A stretch of DNA of 64,000 nucleotides, taken from assembly GCF_037392515.1 (NCBI RefSeq), contig NC_090285.1, positions 6,637,501 to 6,701,500 on the forward strand. The letters run 5' to 3'. A program made the position numbers and the translations under genes. Positions 53,801-64,000 of this stretch are shown piece by piece. The notes under the pieces were generated by a model, which ran no database searches, was not told where the DNA came from, and saw nothing but the letters and a program-made list of their open reading frames with translations. This stretch comes from Haliotis asinina (lineage: Eukaryota; Mollusca; Gastropoda; Lepetellida; Haliotidae). Each line of letters opens with the position of its first letter. Positions within the stretch are counted from its first letter, which is position 1.

Positions 53801-54748
53801 TTTCCTGTCCCTTTGTTAAGATCATATCAAATTTCTGTCACAAACACTGTTTACTCCTAGGCCAAATGTAGAGATATCATGAAAATCAGGTAATATGATA
53901 CACCCAGCCTTATCACCCATACTGCATATCTTGACCATGCTGAACACCAGTGCTTGTCACCACAAATTAGACAATGTGATCATTCTCAAGCAGTTTGTTT
54001 ATGAACATGTGGACACTGTTTCAACAGTGGACTGAACCCAGCTAGTTTTTAGTAATCTGATACCTCCTGTTGCTAGTTCCACATCAACAAGAATTTTTGG
54101 CGGGTGGGAGGTGTCATACTTATTACTGAATAACACGTTTACTGCTGCTGAGGGATCCTAAAAGATAAGATAGGGACTTTTCTAACATTTGCCTAGGACT
54201 ATGTTGTGTTGACCTTTGATGTGTCAAACTCATAGCTGTTTTGACGTAAGGTTGAGTCCCTGTGCATATATGGATTTGTCATGAGTTCACACTAGTGTTA
54301 ACAGTTAATATCTTGAGGTATTGAGGTAGGTCCCTTCAACTTGAAGACATCAGAGGTTTTGGGATGGTCTAGTGGTAAAAGTGTTTGTTTGTTACCCTGA
54401 AGACTGGGTTCAATTCCCCACATAGGTACAGTGTGTTTAGCCCATTTCTGGTATTCCCCACTGTGATATTGCTGGAATATTGCTGAATGTGGTGTAAAAC
54501 TAAACTCACTCACTCAAGACAAGTCTTTCTGACTCTTTCACTGTACAAATTGTAATTTGGGAAAGCTGGCAGCTATGACTTCATACATTTTTGAGGATAT
54601 CAATGTGTCTTGTTCCGTAGGTCTGCCAACTGCTAACCAGACTCTCTCTGCTGGCGCCTCTAAACAACCACAAGCTGCTGCTGCCGCTGATGTCAGTGCT
54701 GCGGATGCCGACCTTGAAGCAAGGTTAAATAATCTGAAGAGACAGTGA
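50870..54748 (+). CDS. CHMP2A: Charged multivesicular body protein 2A (ESCRT-III)
   Basis: Core ESCRT-III subunit that polymerises on membranes for multivesicular body budding, cytokinetic abscission and nuclear envelope sealing, and recruits VPS4. Coding exons 50870-51043, 51501-51680, 52342-52472, 53001-53062 and 54621-54748 are in phase and give 224 residues (human 222). Visible features: basic amphipathic N-terminus 'MPLEWLFGRKKTPEEMLRQN', helical hairpin through 'RTRRYVKKFITMRANIQ', acidic 'DEEDEEE' segment and a C-terminal MIM1 motif 'DLEARLNNLKRQ' for the VPS4 MIT domain. The 'LFGRKKTPEE' start separates it from CHMP2B. The start ATG follows an acceptor 'tgtcttcag' at about 50847; it adds two residues over the human start. 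It is divergent from CSDE1. Confidence 0.97.
51071..51278. repeat. Direct duplication of 100 bp in a CHMP2A intron
   Basis: 51071-51170 and 51179-51278 both run from 'gacattacaacatggcatta' to 'ctgtttatgacatattttg', with about ten differences. The first copy begins 28 bases after the donor of the first coding exon. Confidence 0.85.
54361..54520 (+). repeat. tRNA-derived SINE, short-head family, well preserved
   Basis: The head 'gggatggtctagtggtaaaa' has an A-box character and 'gactgggttcaattccccac' has a B box. The body 'tagcccatttctggtattcc' and tail 'tattgctgaatgtggtgtaa' lead to 'aaactaaactcactcactca'. The best short-head copy. It lies 100 bases before the last CHMP2A exon. Confidence 0.88.
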
Positions 54749-55600
54749 GACTAACAGATTCTATGGAATGGTACAAGAGAGATATTGCTTGAGGCAAGCT
54801 CCCCCTATAGACAAACTCAAGGTGATGACAGCTGTTATGTGATCAAGGACAAACTTGAATGTAGGTTGTCATAGGAACACGAACATACAAGATAAAGGTG
54901 TTGTTGGCACAGTGGTGGTATATTGTAACATATTGTCATGATTACAGCCAAGCTACATATTAAAATCACTTTGGAAGGTTTCATAAACTACCCTTTTAAC
55001 TTCAGGGTAGGAAGGATCCTGAAAGTGTCAGGTTACAGGTAAGGCCTACACAACTGTTCTAAGTGTATGAAATTGTCAGTCAACTAAACAGGTTGTTCAC
55101 AATGTCATAATTCAAAACTGCTTTTGCACATTATGATCATGTTTTGTTTTACATTTCTGAGATATTTTTCATTTAATCCATTTTATGTTATCTCATTGTT
55201 TGGTTCTTTTAAGTTATGCTTCACATTTGAGTCTATGTTTAGGTCTTATTTTGTCCAGTTTAGTTTATTACATTGATTTATGTCACTGTTTATTGATGTT
55301 CTAGTTTATAAACCAAACCCATACTGTTCTGTGTACAATCTAATGAATATTAAAGGAAACTTGTCTGGAGTCTATATGTGCTTACATGAAATGATCAGTA
55401 ATAAGTGTTTAATCTCATATGGTGAAGTGTAATGCTTTTAAGTAATGTTCATGTACAGAGGTTGATATTAGATGTTTGTCAAATCTGCCTTCTTGATGAC
55501 GATACATTGGCTTCATGCATGATCTGATCATATTTATAGATGTCATGTTTGGTCAGTAGTATAGCTCAAGGATAACAGAATTGTTTGTCAAATAAAGACC
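54749..55600 (+). other. CHMP2A: CHMP2A 3' UTR
   Basis: Follows the TGA stop. Consensus AATAAA at 55591-55596, with a second at 55968-55973, so the 3' UTR is about 0.86 or 1.23 kb. No repeats recognised inside. Confidence 0.6.
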
Positions 55601-55619
55601 ACCCTACCATGGAGTTAAA

Positions 55620-57950
55620 ATAGCTGTGTGCTGTACTTTCCCTCAGCGACAATCTTGGATTCCATGGTCAGCAAGAAATGTGATCAAATATCTTAATATA
55701 TATGAGCAAACAGTTTTGTTCTGCCACCATTGTGCACGTAGGCACAAATAATCTGTTGATCAGTTTTAGCATTTCGGTTGTTTATGAAAGTAATGACTGC
55801 TTGTCAGTGATTTCACTATTTCTTCTCTCACATCTGTGAAGAAATTTTAGTGTAAAAATGTATTTTTACTTGTGTATATATTAATATGTATGAGTTTTGA
55901 AGTAAACACTCTCAAAAAGATACATTTTATTTGTATTTCTTCACATCTGAGTTCATATGAGATCCACAATAAAATCTCTCATCTCTACCAGGTGACCTCT
56001 GAGCTTGAAATCTAAATGAAGGAATCTAGAGCCACTGAAATGTCAGCTTACTTAAATTTCCTCACATTTCTTTATACCCCAGATTGGAAAATTCAGTTAG
56101 AACACACAAAAAATCAGAAAAGACACACACAAATACATGTATACACCTCAAATATTACATTTCATTACACGAGAAAAGAAGCTTTATTGAAAAAGGGTGT
56201 GATGTGTGACTCGTGAAGATACATGTAAGACTGGTCTTCAGCAGCCCACAGGGATGGCAATTTTCCGCGGATTTAAATGCATATCAGTTGATTTTGAGAC
56301 CTTGAGAAAATGTTTTAGGGACTGAGGTCCCTCATATCAAAGACAAGTACCCACATCAGTGTCACTTGTACTATAAAATTTCAGAATTTCACCAGAAGTC
56401 CATAAGACCCCAGCTGATTTTCAGCTGAAATCACTTTCACCTGTTGCCATCCTGAGCTTGTCATAAGAGGTAACTAAGGACTGGTAGGTCAGACTCGCTG
56501 ACATAATTGACATATGTCATCGATTCACAAATTGCGTAGACTGAGGCTCATGTTGTTGATCACCGGATGGTCTGTTCCAGGTTCAATTATTTACAGCCAT
56601 ACAGCTAGAATATTGTTGAGGGCAGCATTAAACAACAACCAACAAACAATGGTGTGCATAATGAGATGCGTGGCTGCTGTAAGACAAGCTCACTTGACTT
56701 TCAGTCAGTCAAATAACAAGTCCAAAACAGAACAATAATGCAATGATTTTATTAGTACAAAATACTCTGTAAAATTGTTTCAATAATTAAGATGACAATA
56801 CATGTTCTAGTCTCAAAACTGAGACAGCATAAGGACCAGTAGTAAACAGTAACAAAACAAAAGATCTTCATAGTACCTGAACAAAAATGGCGATAAATTC
56901 ACTCCCCTCCCCTTACCTGAATTCAAGAAACTGTTACCACAAGCATCAACAATTTTATTTAAATCATACATCAGCTGCCTATTGTTACTGTTAAAAATTT
57001 GCTGTGACAAAAGGTATAAGAAATCCCCTCAGAACCAGCAAAATATAACACCGAGAAGTCTAAAATTTTCAGTATTTTTGTATTGAGCAAAAACAAAGGC
57101 AAGACGCAAGATTCACAACAGAGGTTGCATGTACAACGCTACTGAGTCAACTCAAAAGTAATGGGCCACAAATGTAATGTCAGCTCACCAAAGTCTTAGT
57201 TTGAGAGTGAGAAACTGCAATATTTAATGTAACACGGCAAGCTGCAAGCGGTTATGTCGTTGACAGCGGCAGGCAGATTGATGTACCAGTTAATCTCTGT
57301 GTGTGAGTGAGTGGTTACACCAACCAGGCTTATATACACAGTCACTGATTAATGAATATTCCATGGAACCTTCGCCATGTTTTGCATTGGGAGATAACTC
57401 TAAAGTGCTACTTTAAATGCCTGCCGCTAAAATACTACTAGCACTGAACATGTGACCCATAATAAATAATCAATAATATGATTTACAGAAAATACACTCT
57501 CATAACATTATCTATCAGTGTTCATCTCTCAGATGTAATGTTCTGAATTCCAGTATACCTTCAATACCAATGCAAGACAACTCTAAACAAATTCACAAGG
57601 TACACCCTTCCCATTCTTCGTTAATAGCTGTCTTGAAAGGAAACTTGTGAAGTACTGACCTTGAGTCTCTATTGAAACCAATCAAATGACTGAAAACATC
57701 AGGATAAGCCCATACAAATGTGAAGCACATTGAGGTTAATATCATACAAAAGGAAGCAGAAAAGACTAACTGTTTAAAAAAGAATTCATTTAATAAGGAT
57801 TAAATTTTTTAAAATATTTTATCAATATGTCTCTGAATATATACATCATTATTTCAAAATCTACAAATATCCCCAACTATTTTTTCGAGTATATAAAGCA
57901 TAACAACTAGAACAGGCTTAAGTGGAACCATTCCACTGCATGAACATACC
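55620..57950. other. Gene-free interval after CHMP2A
   Basis: AT-rich DNA with one SINE (56459-56645). A few open frames under 80 codons show no recognisable content. Confidence 0.5.
56459..56645 (+). repeat. SINE, long-head family
   Basis: 'gtcataagaggtaactaagg', 'taggtcagactcgctgacat', 'tgacatatgtcatcgattca', 'gttgttgatcaccggatggt' and 'agaatattgttgagggcagc' are in canonical order; the tail ends in 'acaacaaccaac' instead of the CTCACT run. Moderately decayed. Confidence 0.8.
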
Positions 57951-57959
57951 TGGAATGTC

Positions 57960-59330
57960 TACACAGTGAGTTGTGTAAAGGTAAGCTGGATTGTGTGGTC
58001 GCTCTTATCTATTTCTGATATTACTGAAGCTGTGGGTTTACTAACTGAAGTCTTACAGGATTGTGGAAGTTGTTTCACAAGGACACTACAAAAATCACAT
58101 TCTATCATGAAACAACCTAAGTGGTGGGACATTAAATGTGAACACTTAAAAAATCTCAAATATATATGTAGTTTGTTTAGAAATTTTAGACATAGTGACT
58201 GTGATGCAGACCTGAATATCTACATGAAAACAAAAAATAAATTCAAATCATGTCACAGGAAGAAAGCTAAAACAAGAAGAAAACAATATGTAGAAACTTT
58301 GTGACAAAAATATTTCCATTTCATATATGTGGCAGACTTTAAAATATTTCAAAAATTAATCCACACAAACAAGTCATATCTCTCCAGAAGAATAAATTCA
58401 TCACTATCAAGAACTTTTACTAAAATAAACCATGAACTAAATGATGACACTGAAAACTTTGTGAAAGATTTAATTGAATATGGCAGTGAACCACATATCG
58501 GTAATGTATCAAACAGTTTTGCAGACATTGACTATCCTATTTCAGCAGACGTATTGTCAGCAGTGAAACATTGTTAAACAAACAAAGCTCCAGGACCTGA
58601 TGGAATAGTTTTTCAAATGATTTTATGTGGACTTAACTGTATTTTACCATATTTGGTTAGTGTATTTAGTTATTTTACCACCTTTTACATGAAAGTGGTT
58701 ACACTTCAGACCCTAATGATTTCATGGGAATCTGCTTTTTGAATGTAACTGGTAAAATCTTTACAAAAGTACTCAACAAAAGAATTGTAGTTTGGGCAGA
58801 GGATCAAAGAAAACGTTTTGAGGAGCAAGCTGGATATAGGCAAGGCTATAGTACAATAGATAATATATTTATTCTTCAATCATTTGTACAGAAATATTTA
58901 TCAAAGAAAAAGGGTCGCATGTAGGTAATATTTGAAGACTTTTCTAAGGCTTTGACTCTGTGCAGCACACTTCATTGTTTTATATCTTGTTTAAAATGGT
59001 GTCACTGGTAAAGTTTATGATGTTTTTAAGGCAATGTACTCACATATACGAGCTTGTGTAAATACTTGTTCTGGTTTGAGTGAACATTTCGACTGTAATG
59101 TTGGTACGAGGCAAGGTTGTATGGTCAGCCCAACATTGTGTATTTTGTTTCTTAATGAGTTTATCAATATGATCAAGCAGTCAGATTGTGGAGGTATTTA
59201 TGTTGGTAATCTTTTTAGAAAATTTTACATTGTTATTTGTTATGTCACCGTAAATTCAGCTGAGAGTGCATTTAGATTTTTGCATATGAAGGTAAACATG
59301 CAAAAAAACAAAGATTTTGGTTTTCAGAGG
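57960..59330 (+). mobile_element. Decayed LINE (non-LTR retrotransposon) reverse transcriptase
   Basis: Frames along the plus strand carry, in order, the region before the reverse transcriptase ('MKQPKWWDIKCEHLKNLK', 58108 on), the finger motif 'NKAPGPDGI' (about 58577), 'GICFLNVTGKIFTKVLNKR' with 'EEQAGYRQGYSTIDNIFIL' (58724-58924), 'IFEDFSKA' and 'GTRQGCMVSPTLCILFLNEF' (59097-59160). These are reverse transcriptase blocks of an endonuclease-type LINE. Stops or frame changes occur after 58304, 58577 and 58924, the expected D of the second block pair is changed (F/YxDD box not seen), and the 5' endonuclease and 3' end are missing. Dead copy; clade not assigned. Confidence 0.85.
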
Positions 59331-60170
59331 GGTGGGATGATGATGCTTATCACACTTCTGCAGCCAATTTTCCCTGGGTTACACAAGAAAACAAGTCCTT
59401 GTCAGCAATCCAGCCAAGAAACCAGACGAAAGAGCCATCACGTCATTGTCTGAAGAACCTGGAGTGACACCAGTAGTAGTTGTGTGAAGACTGAAGAAGT
59501 AGTAGTGTAGTGAGAAGAACGGGCACTGTCAGCTGTCGGAACCAAAACAACCATCTGGCCTGTTTGACGAAAACAACCTTGAAACACATGGTTGCTCAAG
59601 CAAAGGCCAACCAAAATATCTACCCTCCAGACCCACTCTTTCTAAACTCACTGGATGGTGTTATATAATGTGATCATATACAAATATTCCTTTTTTTTCT
59701 GTCACTTCATGAATATTTTAAGGATGCATCAATAACATAACAAGACTACGCTCGATTAACAAGTTTGGTAGGAATTATAAACCCTCATTATTCCATTCAA
59801 CCATGTAAACTAACATCACTATATTTTGTTGTCTTACACGAGTCAACAGACAGTCATGGTCTCGGTGATGATTAGTTTCATTTTTGTTTAGAAATAGTTT
59901 TTGTGTATGCAGAAATTGATGACGTCATGAGAGGTGGGAAAAAAGGATGATGGAGGTCTGAAATAAATGGATGAGAAAGTTGACTGGAGATCTAGGTAGC
60001 CTATACATTTCCAGTACCTACAGGCTCTATGTATATATGTTTCCCTATAGGTGACTCCAGTCTTTTGATATGTCAGACACCTTCACATATCTGTTTCTTT
60101 TTCATATGTTCCTCCTTGTGGTACATGTAAACATTTCAATGTCTATTGCTTCAGCACATTTGATCATTTG
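59331..60170. other. Unassigned repeat-like stretch
   Basis: Between the LINE and the DIRS-type fossil. The first 340 bases keep a somewhat protein-like base composition in several short frames but match nothing I recognise. The rest shows no structure I can name. Confidence 0.3.
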
Positions 60171-60179
60171 ATTGCATTT

Positions 60180-63110
60180 GATCATTTATCAACTGTGTTT
60201 CAGCAGCAGATCTCTGAAGTCCCTGATTGACACAGCACTGTCTGGGGTGCCCGGCACCGGTGAGTCAGGTGTTGACCTGTCCATGCCTGTCCATGCACAT
60301 TTTACCATCACTGGTAAGCAAAGTGGTCAGTCCTCTTCTGACTGGGTCCCGTTTCCCGTTTGATTTACCTGACGTGAGTAAGGAGTACCAGTTGGGGGAG
60401 GAATCCATGTTCAAAGCGCCCGAGGAGGATGAATGCGTCTACACTTCTGTCATCTTCAGGAGGTTGTCGTCTTCCTCCCTGTCTTCTGCTTCACAGGGTA
60501 GGCACCTCACTCCCTTTCAAAACAATGCCCCCATGCCCCAGTGGAGACTTTTCATCATCACTTCTGGCACACCAGCTTACCGACACCCACTCTCATCTGG
60601 CTTGGGGTGGGGTGGGGGATGCGCGCTGCCTTTTGCCAAATGTCCCTGTCAGCAGCCGGCTATTACTCTTTCTTCAAGAATGGGAGACAGCCACATCAAA
60701 TCAGCAAGGAGTGGGGTTTTACTCCAAGAGACCAAGAAGGATGAATTCTGAATCTCAGAGGGGTTCTCCCGACCCCGAATGCTTACATGTCCAACCAAAA
60801 TCTCGGGATCGTGTTATATCTGTCATATAAACCAAAGGAAAAGGCGATAAATACATGTATATCAAAATCGAGGTTTATTATAACGAACAGAGATGGACGA
60901 TAAGCCAGTAACCATTTACACTAAAAACTATCACCCATACACAGCCACTCACCCCTTGATAATAACACCATTGATAAAGAACTTGAAATTTGTGTTCTTA
61001 AGTCTACAAAATACAAGAATGATTGGGCTGTTGCTGTGTTTACTAGATGGCAGGAGGAAAGACGTCAGAGAGCCATGAAATACAATTTGGATTACCTCTC
61101 CTCATTACAGAGGTCAGCCCTGGAGGCGGAAGGGAACTCTGGGGACGTTTCCCCGAATGTAGTTCTTTTGCGTCAATTATCCAAAGTGCCTTGACTTACA
61201 TCCTGAAGCAAGGTGGCACGGCGTCCTGAGCGCTCCTTCGGGAGACATGGGAATTCCTCCTCCGGTGCGATCAGTGCAACTGTCAGGTGATTCCGGTTTA
61301 TCTCCCAGGGCTGGAGAACATGCTAACAGACGCTCTCTCTTGTCGGATCCTGGCCCAGCACAAGTGGATGCTCGATAGGCGGATATTCAGAGTTATCTCC
61401 CAGTTGTATGGATCATTCCAGATGGATCTGTCTGCGTCCAGTGGGACGAATCAGATACCTGTGTTCTGCTCTCAAATACCAGACCAGAGAGCGTAGGCCT
61501 CCGAAACCTTCCTTGTGCTGGTCCTTGTTCCTTGTGCTTCTGGCACCACTTCAGCTGTCAGAGAGCTGGTTTCTGGTAATTCTCAGGTTTCTGACTCTGC
61601 CTCCTGTTATACTACCTTTGCGACTGCACATTCTCACGGCGCGCCACACCCCAATACAAGGATTCAGTGAGTGGCTTGGCCTCTGTCAGGTCAAGCCTTG
61701 AAGCACATGGAATTCCTGCAGCAGTTGCAGGCACAATTCTGGCTTCGAGGCGGGATTTGACAAACGTTCAGTATGAGGATAGGTGGTCCCGCTATGCGTG
61801 CTGGTGTTCAGATAGGGGGATTGCAGATCCCTTTTCTGCGGATTTAGTCCGAGTACTGGAGTTTCTGCAATGATTTGGCGGCTTTTAACCATTCGTGACT
61901 ACTCCATCACTATTTCCAACTTTCACACCCCTATCGATGGTGCTCTTCTGAGGCAGCACCATCATGCAGAGTTTTTTAGCTGGTGTTGATCCGGTTTGAC
62001 CTGCTGTCAGGCGAACCAGCCCACTTTGGGATTTGTCAATCATGCTTGAATGGCTACTACTTTCTCATGTCTACTGGCTGTTTCAGCTGTCGAGGTGACA
62101 GCTCCTATCAAACTTCCTACTTTCACCCAGCCTTCTACATCGGGGACTGTCGTGTCGTGTATTGTGAATATTTCGTTCCGCATCAGAGTTGATGTTTTTG
62201 TATAATGTCCGGATGAAATAAATGGAGCATGTGGTGGAAACCGAAACTGTGTGGTCTAATTTCAAGCTGGCAGTAATAACTGAATGGTAATACTGCAAAA
62301 TAACAGGGACCTCTGCAACGCACACTCACCCACTGGATGTCCGTAAAACCCTCAAGATCCATATCAAAGCTGTTATCAGCTTGATCCGCACTCACACACT
62401 TTGGACATACTGTTCTCTCCAGTGGACAGTATAATGCCACCATGGCCAAGTGGGTCTTGGTTCATTGACAGCTGACGCTGTTGTTACTGCATACTTGTGG
62501 TATGTTTCCACTGCCGACGTGTCCCATGACTGACAATCTAGTTTGATCTGTTTTCAGTTATATGCTGGGCTTTCCCCCTAATGGTGCTCTAGATAGAATT
62601 CATAATGTGGGCGGGGTTATGTTCGCACTTTTTACAGTGATCTATATCATGCTTAGGTCTGAGGTTGGTTCTTATTGCGGTTGCTCCCTGTCTGTTCCCT
62701 CCCATAACGCCTCTTACGGAAGCTTCAGGTCAGGTCACAGGTGAGCGTAAGTCAATTTTCATAATTACAATAGCTATTATTACGTACTGTGCCAGAATTT
62801 CCTCCTCCCTAGTCTCTCGTCTTTGGGAGTCTCAGTTTATGCATATATGTACCCCAAGGACAATCTCTATGAAAAAGAATTAGACAAACCTGTAGAGGTT
62901 TCCTATTCTTTGAAGAGAATCGTCCTTGGGGAAGGGCGACCAACCTCCCCACAATTCTGTTCACTGCTTTACTCAGAGGAAATGATGATATGGGCTTGGA
63001 TGCTTCCCTGGTTGCCTGCGCACACACGGCAGAGTGGTGACTCCACGTGGTGAGGGACCGTATAATGAACAAAAAAGACTAGCTATTGTTCATGGTACAA
63101 TATTTGATTA
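60180..63110 (+). mobile_element. DIRS-type retroelement fossil
   Basis: Relic of a tyrosine-recombinase retrotransposon (DIRS order, kin of LTR elements). Parts in order: a gag-like coding stretch (about 60230-60830), the end of the RT/RNase H region (about 61240-61500, with the family-typical 'PGLENMLTDALS' and 'SQIPDQRA' words), the N-terminal part of a tyrosine recombinase (about 61667-61873), and a non-coding 3' stretch with an imperfect direct repeat. Most of the RT domain is absent and the frames carry many breaks (more than ten), so it is long dead. Outer limits are approximate; no terminal repeats were established. GC is higher than in the surroundings. Confidence 0.65.
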
Positions 63111-63215
63111 AGACATTGATACAACTGTCACGTGACATTTTCCAGCAGCAGAAAATGCATATTTGTACCCGAAGGATGACTGTCTTCAAAGAATTGGAAA
63201 CTTCTACAGGTTTCT
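62836..63215. repeat. Imperfect direct repeat at the 3' side of the fossil
   Basis: 'gcatatatgtaccccaagga' at about 62839 and 'gcatatttgtacccgaagga' at about 63157 begin two diverged segments of about 60 bases that both go on to a run like 'agaattggaaacttctacag' and 'aggtttc'. They are about 320 bases apart and may be remnants of terminal or internal repeats of the retroelement. Confidence 0.5.
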
Positions 63216-63314
63216 CTAAGTTTCTGGCAACACAATATGGACCATTTCAGCAAGGCGCTTGAAGCTACCATCTCATCTCTGATGAGGTGCTCATGAATGC
63301 CTTAAAGAACCTGA

Positions 63315-63402
63315 AGATTTATTTATTTTTACTTATACATTTATTTACCTATTTTTACTTATTTATTTATTTACTTATTTACTAGTATTTATTCATTCAT
63401 TT
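63315..63402. repeat. TTTA-type microsatellite
   Basis: Imperfect run of ATTT, ACTT and ATTC tetranucleotides ('tatttatttatttacttatt') about 85 bases long. Confidence 0.85.
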
Positions 63403-63860
63403 GTACTATGTGTTAAAGTGTTCGCATTTCATAATAAGGTAGAATATCTCAAATTTGGAGCCTTCTCTATGACACATCCTTATCTAATTCAGTTGGAACA
63501 ATGTAAGCAGCAAGAAACAAAATGAACTCAAGGAATGTGCCATCAGATCACTATGACAACTTCCATGCCTCTGCTGAGTTCACGGATAAAGTCATAGCTG
63601 CCTCCATAATTACATATGGCTTTCATCACTTCCAAACAGAATGCTTCTATCGTGTATCAGTTACTTATTTTACAAAATTCTTCATGAAATCAGAGTTCAT
63701 ATGCTTCAGTACAAGTAGGAAGGAGGGAACAATTTGGGTCAACCAGCGCTGCTAGTGAGAATGGCCTTAACATTGTCGGAGTCTATACACTCACTGGCAC
63801 TCACTATTCACAATGTTGGAAGCAAAGAAAGCAGTTCAAGCTGATATGCCACAGTCAAAT

Positions 63861-64000
63861 GTGAGTGAGTGAGTGAGTTTAGTTTTACGCCGCACTCAGC
63901 AATATTACAGCTATATGGCGGCGGTCTGTAAATAATCGAGTCTGGACCAGACAATCCAGTGATCAACAACATGAGCATCGATCTGCGCAATTGGGAACCG
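63861..64000 (-). repeat. SINE, long-head family, cut by window end
   Basis: 'gtgagtgagtgagtgagttt', 'cgccgcactcagcaatatta', 'atggcggcggtctgtaaata', 'acaatccagtgatcaacaac' and 'atctgcgcaattgggaaccg'. The least diverged copy in the window, so probably the youngest; the head continues beyond the window. Confidence 0.9.

Noticed and set aside
54361-54430. tRNA gene
   Set aside because: A- and B-box-like words are present but the segment does not fold as a full cloverleaf and continues into a SINE body and tail.

Overview
The window is animal genomic DNA, most likely from a gastropod mollusc and plausibly an abalone (Haliotis). Genes are split into many short exons with GT-AG introns. The proteins are bilaterian housekeeping and trafficking proteins. 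The intergenic and intronic DNA carries many copies of SINE-like repeats whose 3' tails end in ACTCACTCACTC and include the 'aatattgctgagtgcggcg' core, a repeat I associate with abalone DNA from memory. The species call is an inference; the exon structures are read directly.

Layout, left to right. (1) Bases 1-10475, plus strand: the C-terminal part of a synaptotagmin-like (Slp4/5-type) gene, eight exons giving both C2 domains; its 5' part lies outside the window. (2) 10476-16273: gene-free, with two minisatellite arrays (39 and 42 bp). (3) 16274-27683, minus strand: a complete PRMT3 gene, 12 coding exons and 529 codons, with a 22-bp and a 53-bp minisatellite, a TTAA-flanked inverted-repeat element and a hairpin repeat in its introns. 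(4) 27710-29017, plus strand: an intronless gene for a 435-residue protein with a C-terminal SOCS box and an N-terminal part I do not recognise; its start codon is only 26 bases from that of PRMT3, head to head. (5) 33096-44896, minus strand: a complete CSDE1/UNR gene, 15 coding exons and 795 codons, with three copies of an element built from 174-bp units in its introns. (6) 48040-48570: a probable two-way promoter for CSDE1 and CHMP2A with YY1-like and CRE-like sites. (7) 50870-54748, plus strand: a complete CHMP2A (ESCRT-III) gene, five coding exons and 224 codons. (8) 56000-64000: repeat-rich DNA with a decayed LINE reverse transcriptase, a decayed DIRS-type retroelement fossil and SINE copies.

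The genes are not an operon and share no single pathway: Rab27-type vesicle tethering (Slp), ribosomal protein arginine methylation (PRMT3), probable Cullin-5 ubiquitin ligase substrate choice (SOCS-box gene), mRNA translation and stability control (CSDE1) and membrane scission (CHMP2A). The reading frame was carried across every splice junction listed, and the final lengths of PRMT3, CSDE1 and CHMP2A fall within a few residues of the human proteins as I remember them, which is the main support for the exon calls.

I do not see an undescribed multi-gene system. The most worthwhile leads are the unrecognised SOCS-box protein, its extremely tight head-to-head pairing with PRMT3, the repeated 174-bp-unit element inside CSDE1, and the tandem arrays whose unit is not a multiple of three yet stays open in several frames.
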